This document shows positions 16,071 to 24,548 of a stretch of 64,000 bases of DNA, piece after piece; the first letter of the stretch is position 1, and every line of letters starts with the position of its first letter. The notes beneath the pieces are model-generated. The model did no database searches. It saw only the letters and a list, made by a program, of their open reading frames with translations, and was not told the DNA's origin. The DNA comes from Cryptosporangium aurantiacum. Lineage in GTDB: Bacteria > Actinomycetota > Actinomycetes > Mycobacteriales > Cryptosporangiaceae. The DNA lies in the NCBI RefSeq assembly GCF_900143005.1, contig NZ_FRCS01000007.1, positions 1 to 64,000 on the forward strand. Direction: 5' to 3'. Position numbers and translations under genes: made by a program.

Positions 16071-16757
16071 TTACGCTCCCGGCGACTCGTCGCCGTGGAT
16101 CAGCCGGCGGAACGTCGCGTACTCCGCGCGGACCAGCTCCGCGAACGACGCGTGTCGTCCGTGCGTCCCCGCTGCCCAGTTCGCGAGGAAGTATCCGGCC
16201 CACTCGCCGTCCGGGCCGACGTCGGACGGGTCGAGCAGCAGCACCGCGCTATCCCCGTCGCCGCTGACCTGGAGTGCACGGGCCATCAAACGCGGCGGCG
16301 CATCGGGAGACCACTCCTCGGCGCCGTCGTCGTAGAAGTCGTCCTCGTCCCAGTCGGGCAGATCCTCCGGATCGATGCCCTCCTCCTCCAGCGTGCGCTG
16401 CCAGAGTCCGGTCTCCCGCGGGACGAACTTGTCCGCGTCCCAGGCCTCCAGCCAGGCTGGGCTCACCTCCCGGAACCAGCCCACCCGGGCGCTCGGCAGC
16501 AGCTCCCAGATGAACGGGCTGAACGCGCGCCACCCGTCGCTCACGGCGAGGAACGCACGGTAGGACGGTGGTAGGCGGACCCCGAGACGTTCCTCTGCCG
16601 CGGCGATCGACTCTTCGGAGGCCGGCTCGTACCCCAGCCACCCGGACGCCGCGACGCGCGGCGGCCACGGTGGGGGCCGGTGTTCCGACTCCGGAACAGC
16701 CAGCCACTCCGCGCTCCACTGCCGCAGGAAGCGCGTCCATTCCTCGGGTTCGTCCAC
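16071..16757 (-). CDS. SMI1/KNR4-family protein
   Basis: A 228-residue SMI1/KNR4 (SUKH) domain protein. The signature EESIAAAEERLGVRLPPSYR is followed by FLAVSDGW and later WAGYFLANWAAGTHGRHASF. SUKH proteins are common as immunity proteins against contact-dependent toxins but also occur alone, and no toxin gene is nearby. I chose the GTG at 16757, which has GGAGG 5 nt upstream; an in-frame GTG at 16763 overlaps that Shine-Dalgarno sequence. It is followed by the membrane protein gene on the same strand. Confidence 0.8.
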   Translation of the reverse strand: MDEPEEWTRFLRQWSAEWLAVPESEHRPPPWPPRVAASGWLGYEPASEESIAAAEERLGVRLPPSYRAFLAVSDGWRAFSPFIWELLPSARVGWFREVSPAWLEAWDADKFVPRETGLWQRTLEEEGIDPEDLPDWDEDDFYDDGAEEWSPDAPPRLMARALQVSGDGDSAVLLLDPSDVGPDGEWAGYFLANWAAGTHGRHASFAELVRAEYATFRRLIHGDESPGA

Positions 16758-16833
16758 AGGCACCTCCGCCGGCGTCGCGCGTCAGACTGCCAGGCGGTGG
16801 ACGCGAGAGCGGTGGACTTCGGCGGATCCGTCC

Positions 16834-18315
16834 TCAGACGACGACCGGGAGCGCGGTCGCGACCGGCCAGGCCACCAGCAGTGAGCCGACGAGCGCGATC
16901 GCCCAGTACGGCACCGCGAACCGGTGCAGCACCGCACTCCAGACCGCCTGCCAGGCCAGCAGCACCGCGAGCAACGGGACGACGAGCAGCACGAACCCCG
17001 GTGCCAGACCGACGAGCGCGGCACCGGTCAGCGCGACCGTCACGACCGCCGACACCGCGAGCAGGCCGACGCTGTTGCCGCCGGTGAGCCGCTCGGACCC
17101 GTACGCGAGGAGCGCGAAACCCGCCCATACGAGGGCGAGGAGCCACCAGCGCGGCCCGGTGGGCACCGCATGAGTGACGCCGACGTGCAGCGGCACCGCG
17201 ACCGCCACCGCCGCGTACGCCACCAGCACCAGCACGGCCACGCCCACCCGAACCCGCCCCGACCGGCCCGCCGCCCCGCCCGACGCGGCCGACCCGGCGC
17301 CGCGGACGCGGGTCCAGACGAGCATCACCCCACCGGCCACCAGCGTGAACCCGACCACGTACCCGCCCACGGCCAGCGGCAGGCGCGTCGTCGGCAGAAT
17401 CGGCGCCACCAGCGCAGCCACTGCCGCAGCCCCCGCTGCGACACCCAACACCCGCCCGAACCGCGGCACCACGGCCGGCGGCCACGATCCAGAAACTCCG
17501 CCCAACAGCAGCCGGCTCAGCGGATACACCCCGATCAGCAGCGCCAGCAGCAACAGCCCCGCCCCGGCGACCCCGCGCAGCGGCGAGGGCGCCACCCCAC
17601 CACCCCCGTCGAGCCAGCGTCCGATCTCCCGGTGCGCGCGCGGCGCGTACAGGATCGAGATGTGCTCGACCGCGGGCACGACGACCACCGCATCCCCGCC
17701 GTTCCGCGCCGCCTCGTCCGCCGCGTCGCGGAAGCCGGCGAATTCCAGGCCGCCGACCAGCAGCAACAACCGCTCCGGACGGCCCGGCGCCACATCGGAC
17801 GCCTCCGGGAGCGAGATCGCGACCGTGGCTGTGATGCCGGGGTGCCCCGCCGCGTACCGGGTCACCGCGCCCGCCCCCATCGAGTGACCGACCAGCGCGA
17901 TCCGCGCCGGGTCGACGCCCGGCAGTCCGCGCAGGTGTGCCACGGCGACGTCGAGGTCGCGCTGCCTGGCGGCCTCGGCGGCGTCCGCATCGGACGGGAG
18001 CCCCCGCTCGTGGGCGCCGTGCCCGGAGAAGTCGAGCAGCACGACGACAAAACCGCGCGCGGCGAGCGTGTCACCGATCGGCGCCATCAGCCGCGCCGAC
18101 CCCGCGAACCCGTGCGCGACGACCACCCCGGGCCGCCGCCCGGCTGCGGTGGCCGGCCGGACGACGTCCAACGGAACGCCGTCGACAACCGTATGACGGC
18201 GGAGGACGTCACCACCCGCGCCCGCCACCAGCCAGACGCCCGCACCGGCCAGCAGTACCGCGACCACCGCGACCAGCACCGGCGCGCGGGCCCGTAATCC
18301 CCGGGTGTTCAGCAC
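16834..18315 (-). CDS. Membrane-anchored alpha/beta hydrolase
   Basis: A 493-residue protein. An N-terminal membrane anchor (about 10-30) is followed by a hydrolase domain with VVVAHGFAGSARLMAPIG (oxyanion region), the nucleophile elbow GHSMGAGA near residue 146 and AVEHISIL, which may hold the catalytic His. From about residue 240 to the end there are eight or so transmembrane segments. Hydrolase domains on a polytopic membrane base are seen in actinobacteria, but the substrate is unknown. It is divergent from the secreted lipase gene. Confidence 0.75.
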   Translation of the reverse strand: MLNTRGLRARAPVLVAVVAVLLAGAGVWLVAGAGGDVLRRHTVVDGVPLDVVRPATAAGRRPGVVVAHGFAGSARLMAPIGDTLAARGFVVVLLDFSGHGAHERGLPSDADAAEAARQRDLDVAVAHLRGLPGVDPARIALVGHSMGAGAVTRYAAGHPGITATVAISLPEASDVAPGRPERLLLLVGGLEFAGFRDAADEAARNGGDAVVVVPAVEHISILYAPRAHREIGRWLDGGGGVAPSPLRGVAGAGLLLLALLIGVYPLSRLLLGGVSGSWPPAVVPRFGRVLGVAAGAAAVAALVAPILPTTRLPLAVGGYVVGFTLVAGGVMLVWTRVRGAGSAASGGAAGRSGRVRVGVAVLVLVAYAAVAVAVPLHVGVTHAVPTGPRWWLLALVWAGFALLAYGSERLTGGNSVGLLAVSAVVTVALTGAALVGLAPGFVLLVVPLLAVLLAWQAVWSAVLHRFAVPYWAIALVGSLLVAWPVATALPVVV

Positions 18316-18329
18316 CCGGCGACCGTACC

Positions 18330-18402
18330 GGGAGGCGGGTCAGGCTACTCGCCGGTACCGAGACCGGCAATCGGTTCTTTCTCTCGGTACTCCTCCGTAC
18401 CG
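18330..18402. promoter_or_regulatory. Cluster of GTACCG motifs in a divergent promoter region
   Basis: The spacer between the membrane hydrolase and the lipase holds CGGTACCG (18353-18360) and the inverted pair CGGTAC-N6-GTACCG (18385-18402). A further CGTACCG lies near 18333. Four related half-sites in about 70 bp suggest a regulator binding array, perhaps shared by the two genes. Confidence 0.4.
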
Positions 18403-18459
18403 TTTGATCCCCGACCTGCGGGTTCTTCCGTGGGTGATGGACTCGACGAGGAGTTCTTC

Positions 18460-19671
18460 GTGACCAGGTTCCTCCGGACGTGGCGAGGCGCCGGAACGCT
18501 ACTGGCAGCACTGGCGCTGGTGGCCGCGACGCTGCTCGCCCCGGTCGTCGCCAGGCCCGATCCGGCCGCCGCGGCACCCCCGCCTACGGGTCCGAGCGGC
18601 GACGCGTTCTACACCCCGCCGAACCCGTTACCGTCCGGTGCGGACGGTGACGTGATCTGGTGGCGGCAGCTACCCGACGACCTCATCAACAAGGGCTACC
18701 TGCTCCTGTACCGGTCGGAGTCGGCGCTCGGCGCACCGGTCGCGGTGTCCGGCCGGGTGCTGGTGCCGAAGGCGGCCTGGAGGGGCCCCGGCGTCCGGCC
18801 GATCGTGTCGGTCGCCAGCGGCACCCGCGGCATCGGCGACGGCTGCGCTCCGTCGAAGTGGCAGCCCGACTACGAGAAGCCGCTGTTCATCGACGCGATG
18901 CTGCGGCGCGGCTGGGCGGTGGCGATCACCGACTACGAGGGGCTCGGCACGCCCGGCACGCACCCGTACGTCGTCGGCCGGTCGGAGGGACGCGGTGTCA
19001 TCGACGTCGTCCGCGCCGCCACCCGGCTGCCCGCCTCGGGTCTGCGGTCCGGCGGACCGATCGCGTTCGCCGGTTACTCGCAGGGCGGCGGTGGCGCGGC
19101 CTGGGCCGGTGAGCTGGCCCCGACCTATGCGCCGGAGCTGAACGTCGTCGGGATCTCCGCGGGCGGCACCCCCGCCGACCTCGACGTCGTCGCGAAGAGC
19201 CTGGACGGGACCCTCGGCTTCGGGTTCCTGCTGCTCGCGTCGCTCGGACTGAACGCGGCCTACCCGGAGCTGAACCTGCCCGCCTACCTCAACGAGAAGG
19301 GCAAACAGCTCTACGCGACCCAGCAGGGCGCGTGCGTCGACGCGGTGTTCGGCTACGCCTTCCAGCGCATCGCCGACTACACGACGTCCAACCCGCTGAG
19401 CACCCCGCAGTGGCAGGCGCGGCTGGCCGAGAACAAACTCGGGTCGGCTCCGCCGAGGGCGCCGGTCTACCTGTTCCACGGCACCCACGACGAGATCATC
19501 CCGCTCTCCCAAGCCCAGACGCTGCGCAGGCAGTACTGCGCAGCCGGGGTGAAGGTTCGCTGGGCCACGTTCGTCGGCGAGCACGTCACGACGCTGGTGG
19601 CGTCGGCTCCCGACGTGATCGGGTTCCTCACCGACCGGTTCGCCGGCAAGCCGGCGACGAGCAACTGCTGA
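18460..19671 (+). CDS. Secreted lipase (LIP family)
   Basis: A 403-residue exported lipase of the Candida-lipase-A-like LIP family. The signal peptide covers about residues 1-37 (basic VTRFLRTWRG, hydrophobic core, cleavage near ADPAAAA-type Ala residues before PPPTGPSGD). The nucleophile elbow is GYSQGGGGAAW, the acid lies in FHGTHDEIIPL and the His in GEHVTTL. It would cleave lipid or ester substrates outside the cell. GAGGAG lies 6 nt before the GTG at 18460; the longer frame from 18430 has no ribosome binding site. Confidence 0.85.
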   Translation: MTRFLRTWRGAGTLLAALALVAATLLAPVVARPDPAAAAPPPTGPSGDAFYTPPNPLPSGADGDVIWWRQLPDDLINKGYLLLYRSESALGAPVAVSGRVLVPKAAWRGPGVRPIVSVASGTRGIGDGCAPSKWQPDYEKPLFIDAMLRRGWAVAITDYEGLGTPGTHPYVVGRSEGRGVIDVVRAATRLPASGLRSGGPIAFAGYSQGGGGAAWAGELAPTYAPELNVVGISAGGTPADLDVVAKSLDGTLGFGFLLLASLGLNAAYPELNLPAYLNEKGKQLYATQQGACVDAVFGYAFQRIADYTTSNPLSTPQWQARLAENKLGSAPPRAPVYLFHGTHDEIIPLSQAQTLRRQYCAAGVKVRWATFVGEHVTTLVASAPDVIGFLTDRFAGKPATSNC

Positions 19672-19677
19672 GGTGAG

Positions 19678-19701
19678 CGGGCCCGGCCGCGGCCGGGCCC
19701 G
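19678..19701. terminator. GC palindrome between convergent lipase and dioxygenase genes
   Basis: A perfect 24-bp palindrome, CGGGCCCGGCCG paired with CGGCCGGGCCCG, lies 7 bp after the lipase stop and 8 bp before the end of the opposing gene. No T-run follows, so it is a hairpin-only terminator candidate acting in both directions. Confidence 0.6.
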
Positions 19702-19708
19702 TCAACGA

Positions 19709-20653
19709 CTAATTACTGCTGGGGACGCCGCTCGGCGGCGGTCCGCTGGGCCGCGCACCACCGCTCGGCGGCGCACCTCCACCGCCGGACGGCTTGGTGC
19801 GCGTGTCGACGCCGACGCCGAGCTTCACCGTGTAGCCGCTGGTGACGTCCCCGGTCACCGTTCCGAGCTGGCTCGCACCACCGTCGTCGCCGAAGACGTT
19901 GTCGTTCTGCAGGCTGAGCTGCGCGAGGTTCGTGATCGAGGCCGAGTAGCCGGTCGTCGCGTACACCTTGTCGGACACGTCCTTGGGTAGCGCCACCTGG
20001 GACGTCGAGATCGCGTTCGTGCTCGCGGTGATGCTCGCCTGGTCGGGGTAGACCTCGAAGTGGATGTGCGGCCAGCGCCCGGTGTAGCAGGCCGGGAAGA
20101 TGCTGGTGAACCGCACGACGCCGCTCGCGTCGGCGATCTGGACGCCGCGGAGGTAGTTCTGGTCGGTGACCCCGTCGGAGTACAGCGAGTACCGGCCCTC
20201 TCGGTCACAGTGCCAGACGTACACGGCCGTGCCGGCGAACGGCTTGCCGCCGTTGGCCAGGTCCGTGATCGTCAGCTCGAGCGTCATCGGCACCCCCTCG
20301 GCGGTGCCGGTCGCGTCGCCGAAGCTCGACCGGATGTCGCTGCGCACGATCCCGCTCTGCTGCAGCACGTTCGGCCCGTTGGAGCCGTCGCCCGGGTAGG
20401 GGCCCGCGGTCTCGTCCGGGATCTCGCCGGAGCTGGTCGTCGACGCGGACGCCTTCGTGTTCGTGCCGCCGTCGCTGCCGTCGCTGCAGGCGGCGAGGCC
20501 GAGTGCGGTGGCGCCGAGACCCATCATCAGCAGCGCCCGCCGCCGGCCCATCAACGTCCCGAGGTCGAAGCCGAGGCCCTGGTCGACCACCTCTTCGTTC
20601 GGACGGGGCAGTGGGCGCCCCTGATAGGTGGGCGTTACGTCACGGTGCTGCAT
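19709..20653 (-). CDS. Exported intradiol ring-cleavage dioxygenase-like lipoprotein
   Basis: A 314-residue protein. A short N-terminal extension precedes a twin-arginine-type stretch (GRRRALLMMGLGA) and a lipobox-like LGLAAC, so it is probably exported by Tat and lipid-anchored. The dioxygenase domain has ETAGPYPGDG, a WHCDREGRYSLYS segment, NYLRGVQ and GRWPHIHFEVY. These give the two Tyr and two His ligands of a non-haem Fe(III) catechol-type enzyme. The tail is Gly/Pro/Ser rich. GGAGG lies 6 nt before the ATG at 20653. Secreted members of this group are of unclear function, so true ring cleavage is not certain. Confidence 0.8.
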   Translation of the reverse strand: MQHRDVTPTYQGRPLPRPNEEVVDQGLGFDLGTLMGRRRALLMMGLGATALGLAACSDGSDGGTNTKASASTTSSGEIPDETAGPYPGDGSNGPNVLQQSGIVRSDIRSSFGDATGTAEGVPMTLELTITDLANGGKPFAGTAVYVWHCDREGRYSLYSDGVTDQNYLRGVQIADASGVVRFTSIFPACYTGRWPHIHFEVYPDQASITASTNAISTSQVALPKDVSDKVYATTGYSASITNLAQLSLQNDNVFGDDGGASQLGTVTGDVTSGYTVKLGVGVDTRTKPSGGGGAPPSGGARPSGPPPSGVPSSN

Positions 20654-20752
20654 CAAGGTCCTCCGATCGATCAACGATCACCCACTGTTGCTGGAGAAGC
20701 TCTCAGCGAACCGTGAAGTAGCTCGGAGACGGCTGTGAACCCAGGGTAGGCC

Positions 20753-21580
20753 TCAGCGTCCGACGTCCGACCGCACCCGGTGGCGGTACGACGTCGGCGT
20801 CTCACCGCAGTGCTGGCCGAACGCCCTGGCGAAAGCACTGACGTCGGCGAAGCCGACGGCCGCGGCGACCTCGCCCACCGAGTGACCGGGTGCGGCGAGC
20901 AGCGCCATCGCCCGCATCAGCCGCGCCCGCAACAGGTAGGCGCGCCACGACATGCCGACCGCGGCGGAGAACTGTCGCCGCAGCGTCCGCTCGGACACCG
21001 CGATCGCCCGGCAGACCTGGTCGACCGTGATCTCGTCCAGGTGTTCGCGGGTGTAGTCCATCGCCGCGGCCACGATCGGGTCCGACGAGTTGGGCAGGCT
21101 CAGCGGCGCCTCGTGCTCCAGCGCGTCGGACACCACGTGCCCCAGCGCGCGGTAGTAGTCGTCGGAGGCCGCGTCACCGTCCTCCCGGTCGATCGGCCAG
21201 CGCAGCGCGTAGAGCACCATCTCCCGGATCAGCCCCGACGCCGCCAGAATCCGCGCCCGATCACCGGGGCGTGGGACCAGCTCCGGCGCGAACATCACCG
21301 ACACGGTCCGCACGTGCGCGTTCATCGTCGCCTGGTGCGTTAGCCCGGCCGGGATCCACGCGAACTGCTGCGGCGGTAGCAGATAGTGAGCGCTGGCGGT
21401 CTCGACCTCGACCACGCCGCTGACCGCGTATTCGATCTGGTGCATCTCGTGCGAGTGCCAGCCGGTGACCAAGCGGTCACCCTCGTAGAGATAGCTCCCC
21501 GCGAGCGCCCTGCCGCCACGGCGAATGTCGACGCTGGCCGTTTCTGCAGGATCTTTGGCCGATCGTGCACCGAGTCTCAT
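20753..21580 (-). CDS. AraC-family regulator
   Basis: A 275-residue regulator. The N-terminal cupin-like sensor has WHSHEMHQIEYAVSGVVEVE and the typical FAWIPAGLTHQ. The C-terminal double HTH has VDQVCRAIAVSERTLRRQFS, then HSVGEVAAAVGFADVSAFAR and PTSYRHR. The ATG at 21580 gives the family's usual length. It is divergent from the amidohydrolase (106-bp spacer) and probably activates it. The exported dioxygenase gene lies downstream on the same strand after 99 bp. Confidence 0.85.
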   Translation of the reverse strand: MRLGARSAKDPAETASVDIRRGGRALAGSYLYEGDRLVTGWHSHEMHQIEYAVSGVVEVETASAHYLLPPQQFAWIPAGLTHQATMNAHVRTVSVMFAPELVPRPGDRARILAASGLIREMVLYALRWPIDREDGDAASDDYYRALGHVVSDALEHEAPLSLPNSSDPIVAAAMDYTREHLDEITVDQVCRAIAVSERTLRRQFSAAVGMSWRAYLLRARLMRAMALLAAPGHSVGEVAAAVGFADVSAFARAFGQHCGETPTSYRHRVRSDVGR

Positions 21581-21685
21581 CGGTTTCCAGCGTACAAACA
21601 GAGGAGGCCGCGTTCCGGCCGATCCCCGCTCTTCCCCGTAGCGGACAGCGGACCCCCTCACCACCGCACTCGCCGAGGAGCTCCC

Positions 21686-22951
21686 GTGCGCATCGACGAT
21701 CTTGTCCTGCTGAGCATCGACGACCACGTCGTCGAGCCGCCCGACATGTTCACCCGCCACGTCCCGGCCAAGTGGGCCGAGTACGCGCCGCACGTCGTGG
21801 TCGACGAGCAGGGCGTCGACCACTGGATCTATCGCGGCAAGTCGACCGGCGTCACCGGCCTCAACGCGGTCGTCACCTGGCCACCGGAGGAGTGGGGCCT
21901 CAACCCGGCCGGGTTCGCCGAGATGCGGCCGGGCGTCTACGACATCCACGAGCGCGTCCGCGACATGGACCGCAACGGCATCCTCGGGTCGATGTGCTTC
22001 CCGACGTTCGCCGGGTTCAGCGCCCGCCACCTCAACCAGCTGCGGGACGACATCACGACGATCATGGTGGCGGCCTACAACGACTGGCACATCGACGAGT
22101 GGGCCGGCGCGTACCCCGATCGCTTCCTGGCGCTCGCGCTGATGCCGACGTGGAACCCCGAGGCCATGGTCAAGGAGGTCCACCGGGTGGCCAAGAAGGG
22201 TGCCCGCGCGATCACGATGCCGGAGCTGCCGCACCTCGAAGGCCTGCCCAGCTACCACGACATCGAGTACTGGGGCCCGGTCTTCAAGGCGCTGTCCGAC
22301 ACCGGCCTGGTGATGTGCTGCCACATCGGCACCGGTTTCGCCGCGCTCGACCTGGCGAAGGACGGGCCGATCGACAACCTCATGGTCCTCGCGCCCCAGA
22401 TCTCCGGGATCTGCGCCCAGGACCTGCTCTGGGGCCCGGCGATGCGCTCCTACCCGGACCTCAAGTTCGCGTTCTCCGAGGGCGGCATCGGCTGGATCTC
22501 GATGTACCTGGACCGCAGCGACCGGCACTACACCAACCAGCGCTGGCTGCGCCGTGACTTCGGCGGCAAGCTGCCGAGCGAGGTGTTCCGCGAGCACTCG
22601 CTGGCCTGCTACGTCACCGACCCGACCGCGCTGAAGCTGCGCCACGAGATCGGCATCGAGAACATCGCCTGGGAGTGCGACTACCCGCACTCCGACTGCT
22701 TCTGGCCGGACGCGCCGGAGAAGGTGCTCGCCGAGCTCGAGGCCGCCGGCGCGGACGACTCCGACATCAACAAGATCACCTGGGAGAACAGCGCCCGGTT
22801 CTTCAACTGGGACCCGTTCGCGCTCACCCCGCGCGACCAGGCCACGGTCGGTGCGCTGCGCGCCAAGGCCACCGACGTCGACACCACGGTCCGCCCTCGC
22901 GCCGAGTGGCGTCGCCGCTACGAGGAGAAGCACGCGGTCTCCGCGTCCTGA
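21686..22951 (+). CDS. Amidohydrolase-family (amidohydrolase_2) protein
   Basis: A 421-residue TIM-barrel metal hydrolase or decarboxylase. It begins LSIDDHVVEPPDMFTRHVP, carrying the first metal ligands (D-x-H-type motif). The barrel continues with CHIGTGF, FSEGGIGWI and WECDYPHSDCFWPD. The last carries the conserved Asp and His. This group includes decarboxylases of aromatic acids (ACMSD-like) and is common in steroid and aromatic catabolism clusters. GAGGAG lies 5 nt before the GTG. It is followed by a strong terminator, so it is a single-gene unit opposite the AraC gene. Confidence 0.85.
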   Translation: MRIDDLVLLSIDDHVVEPPDMFTRHVPAKWAEYAPHVVVDEQGVDHWIYRGKSTGVTGLNAVVTWPPEEWGLNPAGFAEMRPGVYDIHERVRDMDRNGILGSMCFPTFAGFSARHLNQLRDDITTIMVAAYNDWHIDEWAGAYPDRFLALALMPTWNPEAMVKEVHRVAKKGARAITMPELPHLEGLPSYHDIEYWGPVFKALSDTGLVMCCHIGTGFAALDLAKDGPIDNLMVLAPQISGICAQDLLWGPAMRSYPDLKFAFSEGGIGWISMYLDRSDRHYTNQRWLRRDFGGKLPSEVFREHSLACYVTDPTALKLRHEIGIENIAWECDYPHSDCFWPDAPEKVLAELEAAGADDSDINKITWENSARFFNWDPFALTPRDQATVGALRAKATDVDTTVRPRAEWRRRYEEKHAVSAS

Positions 22952-22963
22952 CCCCGGTGGCAC

Positions 22964-22999
22964 GGCAGGCGCGTCCGACGGACGCGCCTGCCGCTTTTT
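22964..22999 (+). terminator. Rho-independent terminator after the amidohydrolase gene
   Basis: 13-bp perfect arms (GGCAGGCGCGTCC and its complement) with a GAC loop, followed by GC and five T. It starts 13 bp after the stop codon. Confidence 0.9.
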
Positions 23000-23145
23000 G
23001 TTCCGCGACCGGTGGCGTCGAGAATCCGACGTCCCAGGCCGCGAGATTGTGCATGCGGACCGGCCGGAGCGGGCACAGACTACGCGCGACCCACCCGACG
23101 CCCCGGGTGCGTCACGGCGACGAACGACCTGACCGAGGCCCGCTC

Positions 23146-23544
23146 ATGACCACCTCCAACGCCCGCATCGACCTGCCGCCCCTGCCCGGTTCCCCGGAGG
23201 CGGCGCGTCGCATCACCACCAGCCTGCTGACCGCCTGGGGAATCGCCGCAGAACACCACACCGACGTCGTCCTGCTGGTCAGCGAAGTCGTGTCGAACGC
23301 CGTCGAGCACGTCGGCGGGGAAGCGACGTTCGAACTCGAGCTCTCCCACTCCGGCGACTGGCTCCGGGTGGCGCTCACCGACGGTTCCTCGGTCCGCCCG
23401 ATGGTGCGCGAACTCGACCAGCGAGCCGTCCGCGGGCGCGGCATGCAGCTCGTCGACCACATCGCCGACCGCTGGGGCACCGAGGACCACCACGGCGGCA
23501 AGACGGTCTGGTTCACCGTCCGCGTCACCGGCGGAGCCGACTAG
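23146..23544 (+). CDS. RsbW/SpoIIAB-like ATP-binding protein
   Basis: A 132-residue histidine-kinase-like ATPase domain. The N-box is LLVSEVVSNAVEHVGG and the G1/G2 region reads VRGRGMQLVDHIADRWG. Stand-alone copies in actinobacteria act as anti-sigma factor kinases or their relatives, cytoplasmic, with partner phosphatases elsewhere. No sigma factor or anti-anti-sigma gene is adjacent. GAGG lies upstream of the ATG at 23146. The frame is open further left to 22675, but only because it is antisense or shifted to the amidohydrolase gene. Its stop shares CTAG with the opposing LysR stop. Confidence 0.85.
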   Translation: MTTSNARIDLPPLPGSPEAARRITTSLLTAWGIAAEHHTDVVLLVSEVVSNAVEHVGGEATFELELSHSGDWLRVALTDGSSVRPMVRELDQRAVRGRGMQLVDHIADRWGTEDHHGGKTVWFTVRVTGGAD

Positions 23545-24467
23545 GGCATCGCGACCTGGCGGCCGGCTTCGACCAGGAGGTCGCGCACCCAGGTGTGGAA
23601 CGGATCGGCCCGGTACATCGGATGCCACCAGAACGCCTCGGCCACCGGCACCGCGTCGAACGGGCACGGGAGCACCCGCACGCCGGCCGCCGGCGCGATG
23701 CGCCGGGCGAGGTGTTCCTGCAGCAGCGCGACCCGCTGCGAACCGGCCACCAGGAACGGCATCTGCAGGAAGCCGTCGACCACGACGTCGATCCGCGGCT
23801 CCACGCCGAGCATGCGCAGCTGCTGCGCGGCCGGGGCGAACGCCGTCGGACGGTGGAACAGCACCACCCACGGCAGCTCGCCGAGGTGAGCCAGCGTCAG
23901 CTCGTCGCCGACCAGGTCGTTCTCCGGCGCGACCAGGCAGACCCAGCGGTCCTCGTAGAGGTCGGTGTGCGGCGTGTCGGTCAGGAAGCCGTGCGGGAGC
24001 AGGATCCCGTCCACGCTCCGCAGGGTGTCCGCCGCGTGGTCGACGGCCTCCGGCGTCGTCTGCACCAGGCGCAGGCGGACGCCGGGCCCCTGCCGGGACA
24101 GCAGGCCGGCCACGATCGGGCCGAGGACGGTGGCTGCGTAGTCGGACGTCACGATCGTCAGCTCGCGTTCGACGGTGGCCGGGTCGAAGTCCGTGCTGAC
24201 GTCGAACACGCGCCGGACGCTCGCCAGCGCGGGCGGCGTCCGTGCGGCGAGCTGAATGGCGAGCGGCGTCAGCTCGTAGCGGTTGCCGATCCGGTGCAGC
24301 AGCTCGTCCCCGAAGTACCGCCGCAGGCGGGCGAGCGCCGCGCTCACCGCCGGCTGGCTGGTGCCGACCTGCTCGGCGGCGCGCGTGACGTTCCGCTCGC
24401 GGAGGAGCGCGTCGAGCGTCACCAGCAGGTTGAGGTCGAGGTTGACCAGCAGTCGGTCCGCGGTCAC
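23541..24467 (-). CDS. LysR-family regulator (NodD-like)
   Basis: A 308-residue LysR protein. The N-terminal HTH is NVTRAAEQVGTSQPAVSAAL, inside the NodD-like opening LDLNLLVTLDALLRERN. The effector domain contains LTIVTSDYAATVLGP and ends near FHTWVRDLLVEAG. The GTG start has no Shine-Dalgarno; TATGGT is 6 nt upstream, so it is probably leaderless. It is divergent from the FAH-SDR operon and an ATC-N-GAT palindrome lies between them, so it likely activates that operon in response to a carboxylic or aromatic inducer. Confidence 0.87.
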   Translation of the reverse strand: MTADRLLVNLDLNLLVTLDALLRERNVTRAAEQVGTSQPAVSAALARLRRYFGDELLHRIGNRYELTPLAIQLAARTPPALASVRRVFDVSTDFDPATVERELTIVTSDYAATVLGPIVAGLLSRQGPGVRLRLVQTTPEAVDHAADTLRSVDGILLPHGFLTDTPHTDLYEDRWVCLVAPENDLVGDELTLAHLGELPWVVLFHRPTAFAPAAQQLRMLGVEPRIDVVVDGFLQMPFLVAGSQRVALLQEHLARRIAPAAGVRVLPCPFDAVPVAEAFWWHPMYRADPFHTWVRDLLVEAGRQVAMP

Positions 24468-24497
24468 GGCGTCACCATAAGCAGTTTGAATGGCTGA

Positions 24498-24522
24498 CAT
24501 CAAGAGATCGGTCTTCCTGATG
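24498..24522. promoter_or_regulatory. LysR/NodD-type operator in the lysR-FAH spacer
   Basis: An imperfect 25-bp palindrome with outer arms CATCA and TGATG and inner matches GA/TC. The ATC...GAT form is that of NodD-like LysR boxes. It lies 31 bp from the LysR start and 27 bp from the FAH start. Confidence 0.5.
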
Positions 24523-24548
24523 GTCGGCCGTTGCCCGACAGTGGATCG

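Noticed and set aside
16071-16757. SMI1 protein and WapI-like protein as parts of a toxin-immunity locus
   Set aside because: No toxin, Rhs/WapA repeat, WXG100 or secretion gene is found nearby, and the two genes are 3.5 kb apart on opposite strands.
20753-22963. 736-codon minus-strand open frame
   Set aside because: Its C-terminal 276 codons are the AraC regulator; the rest is antisense to the amidohydrolase gene.
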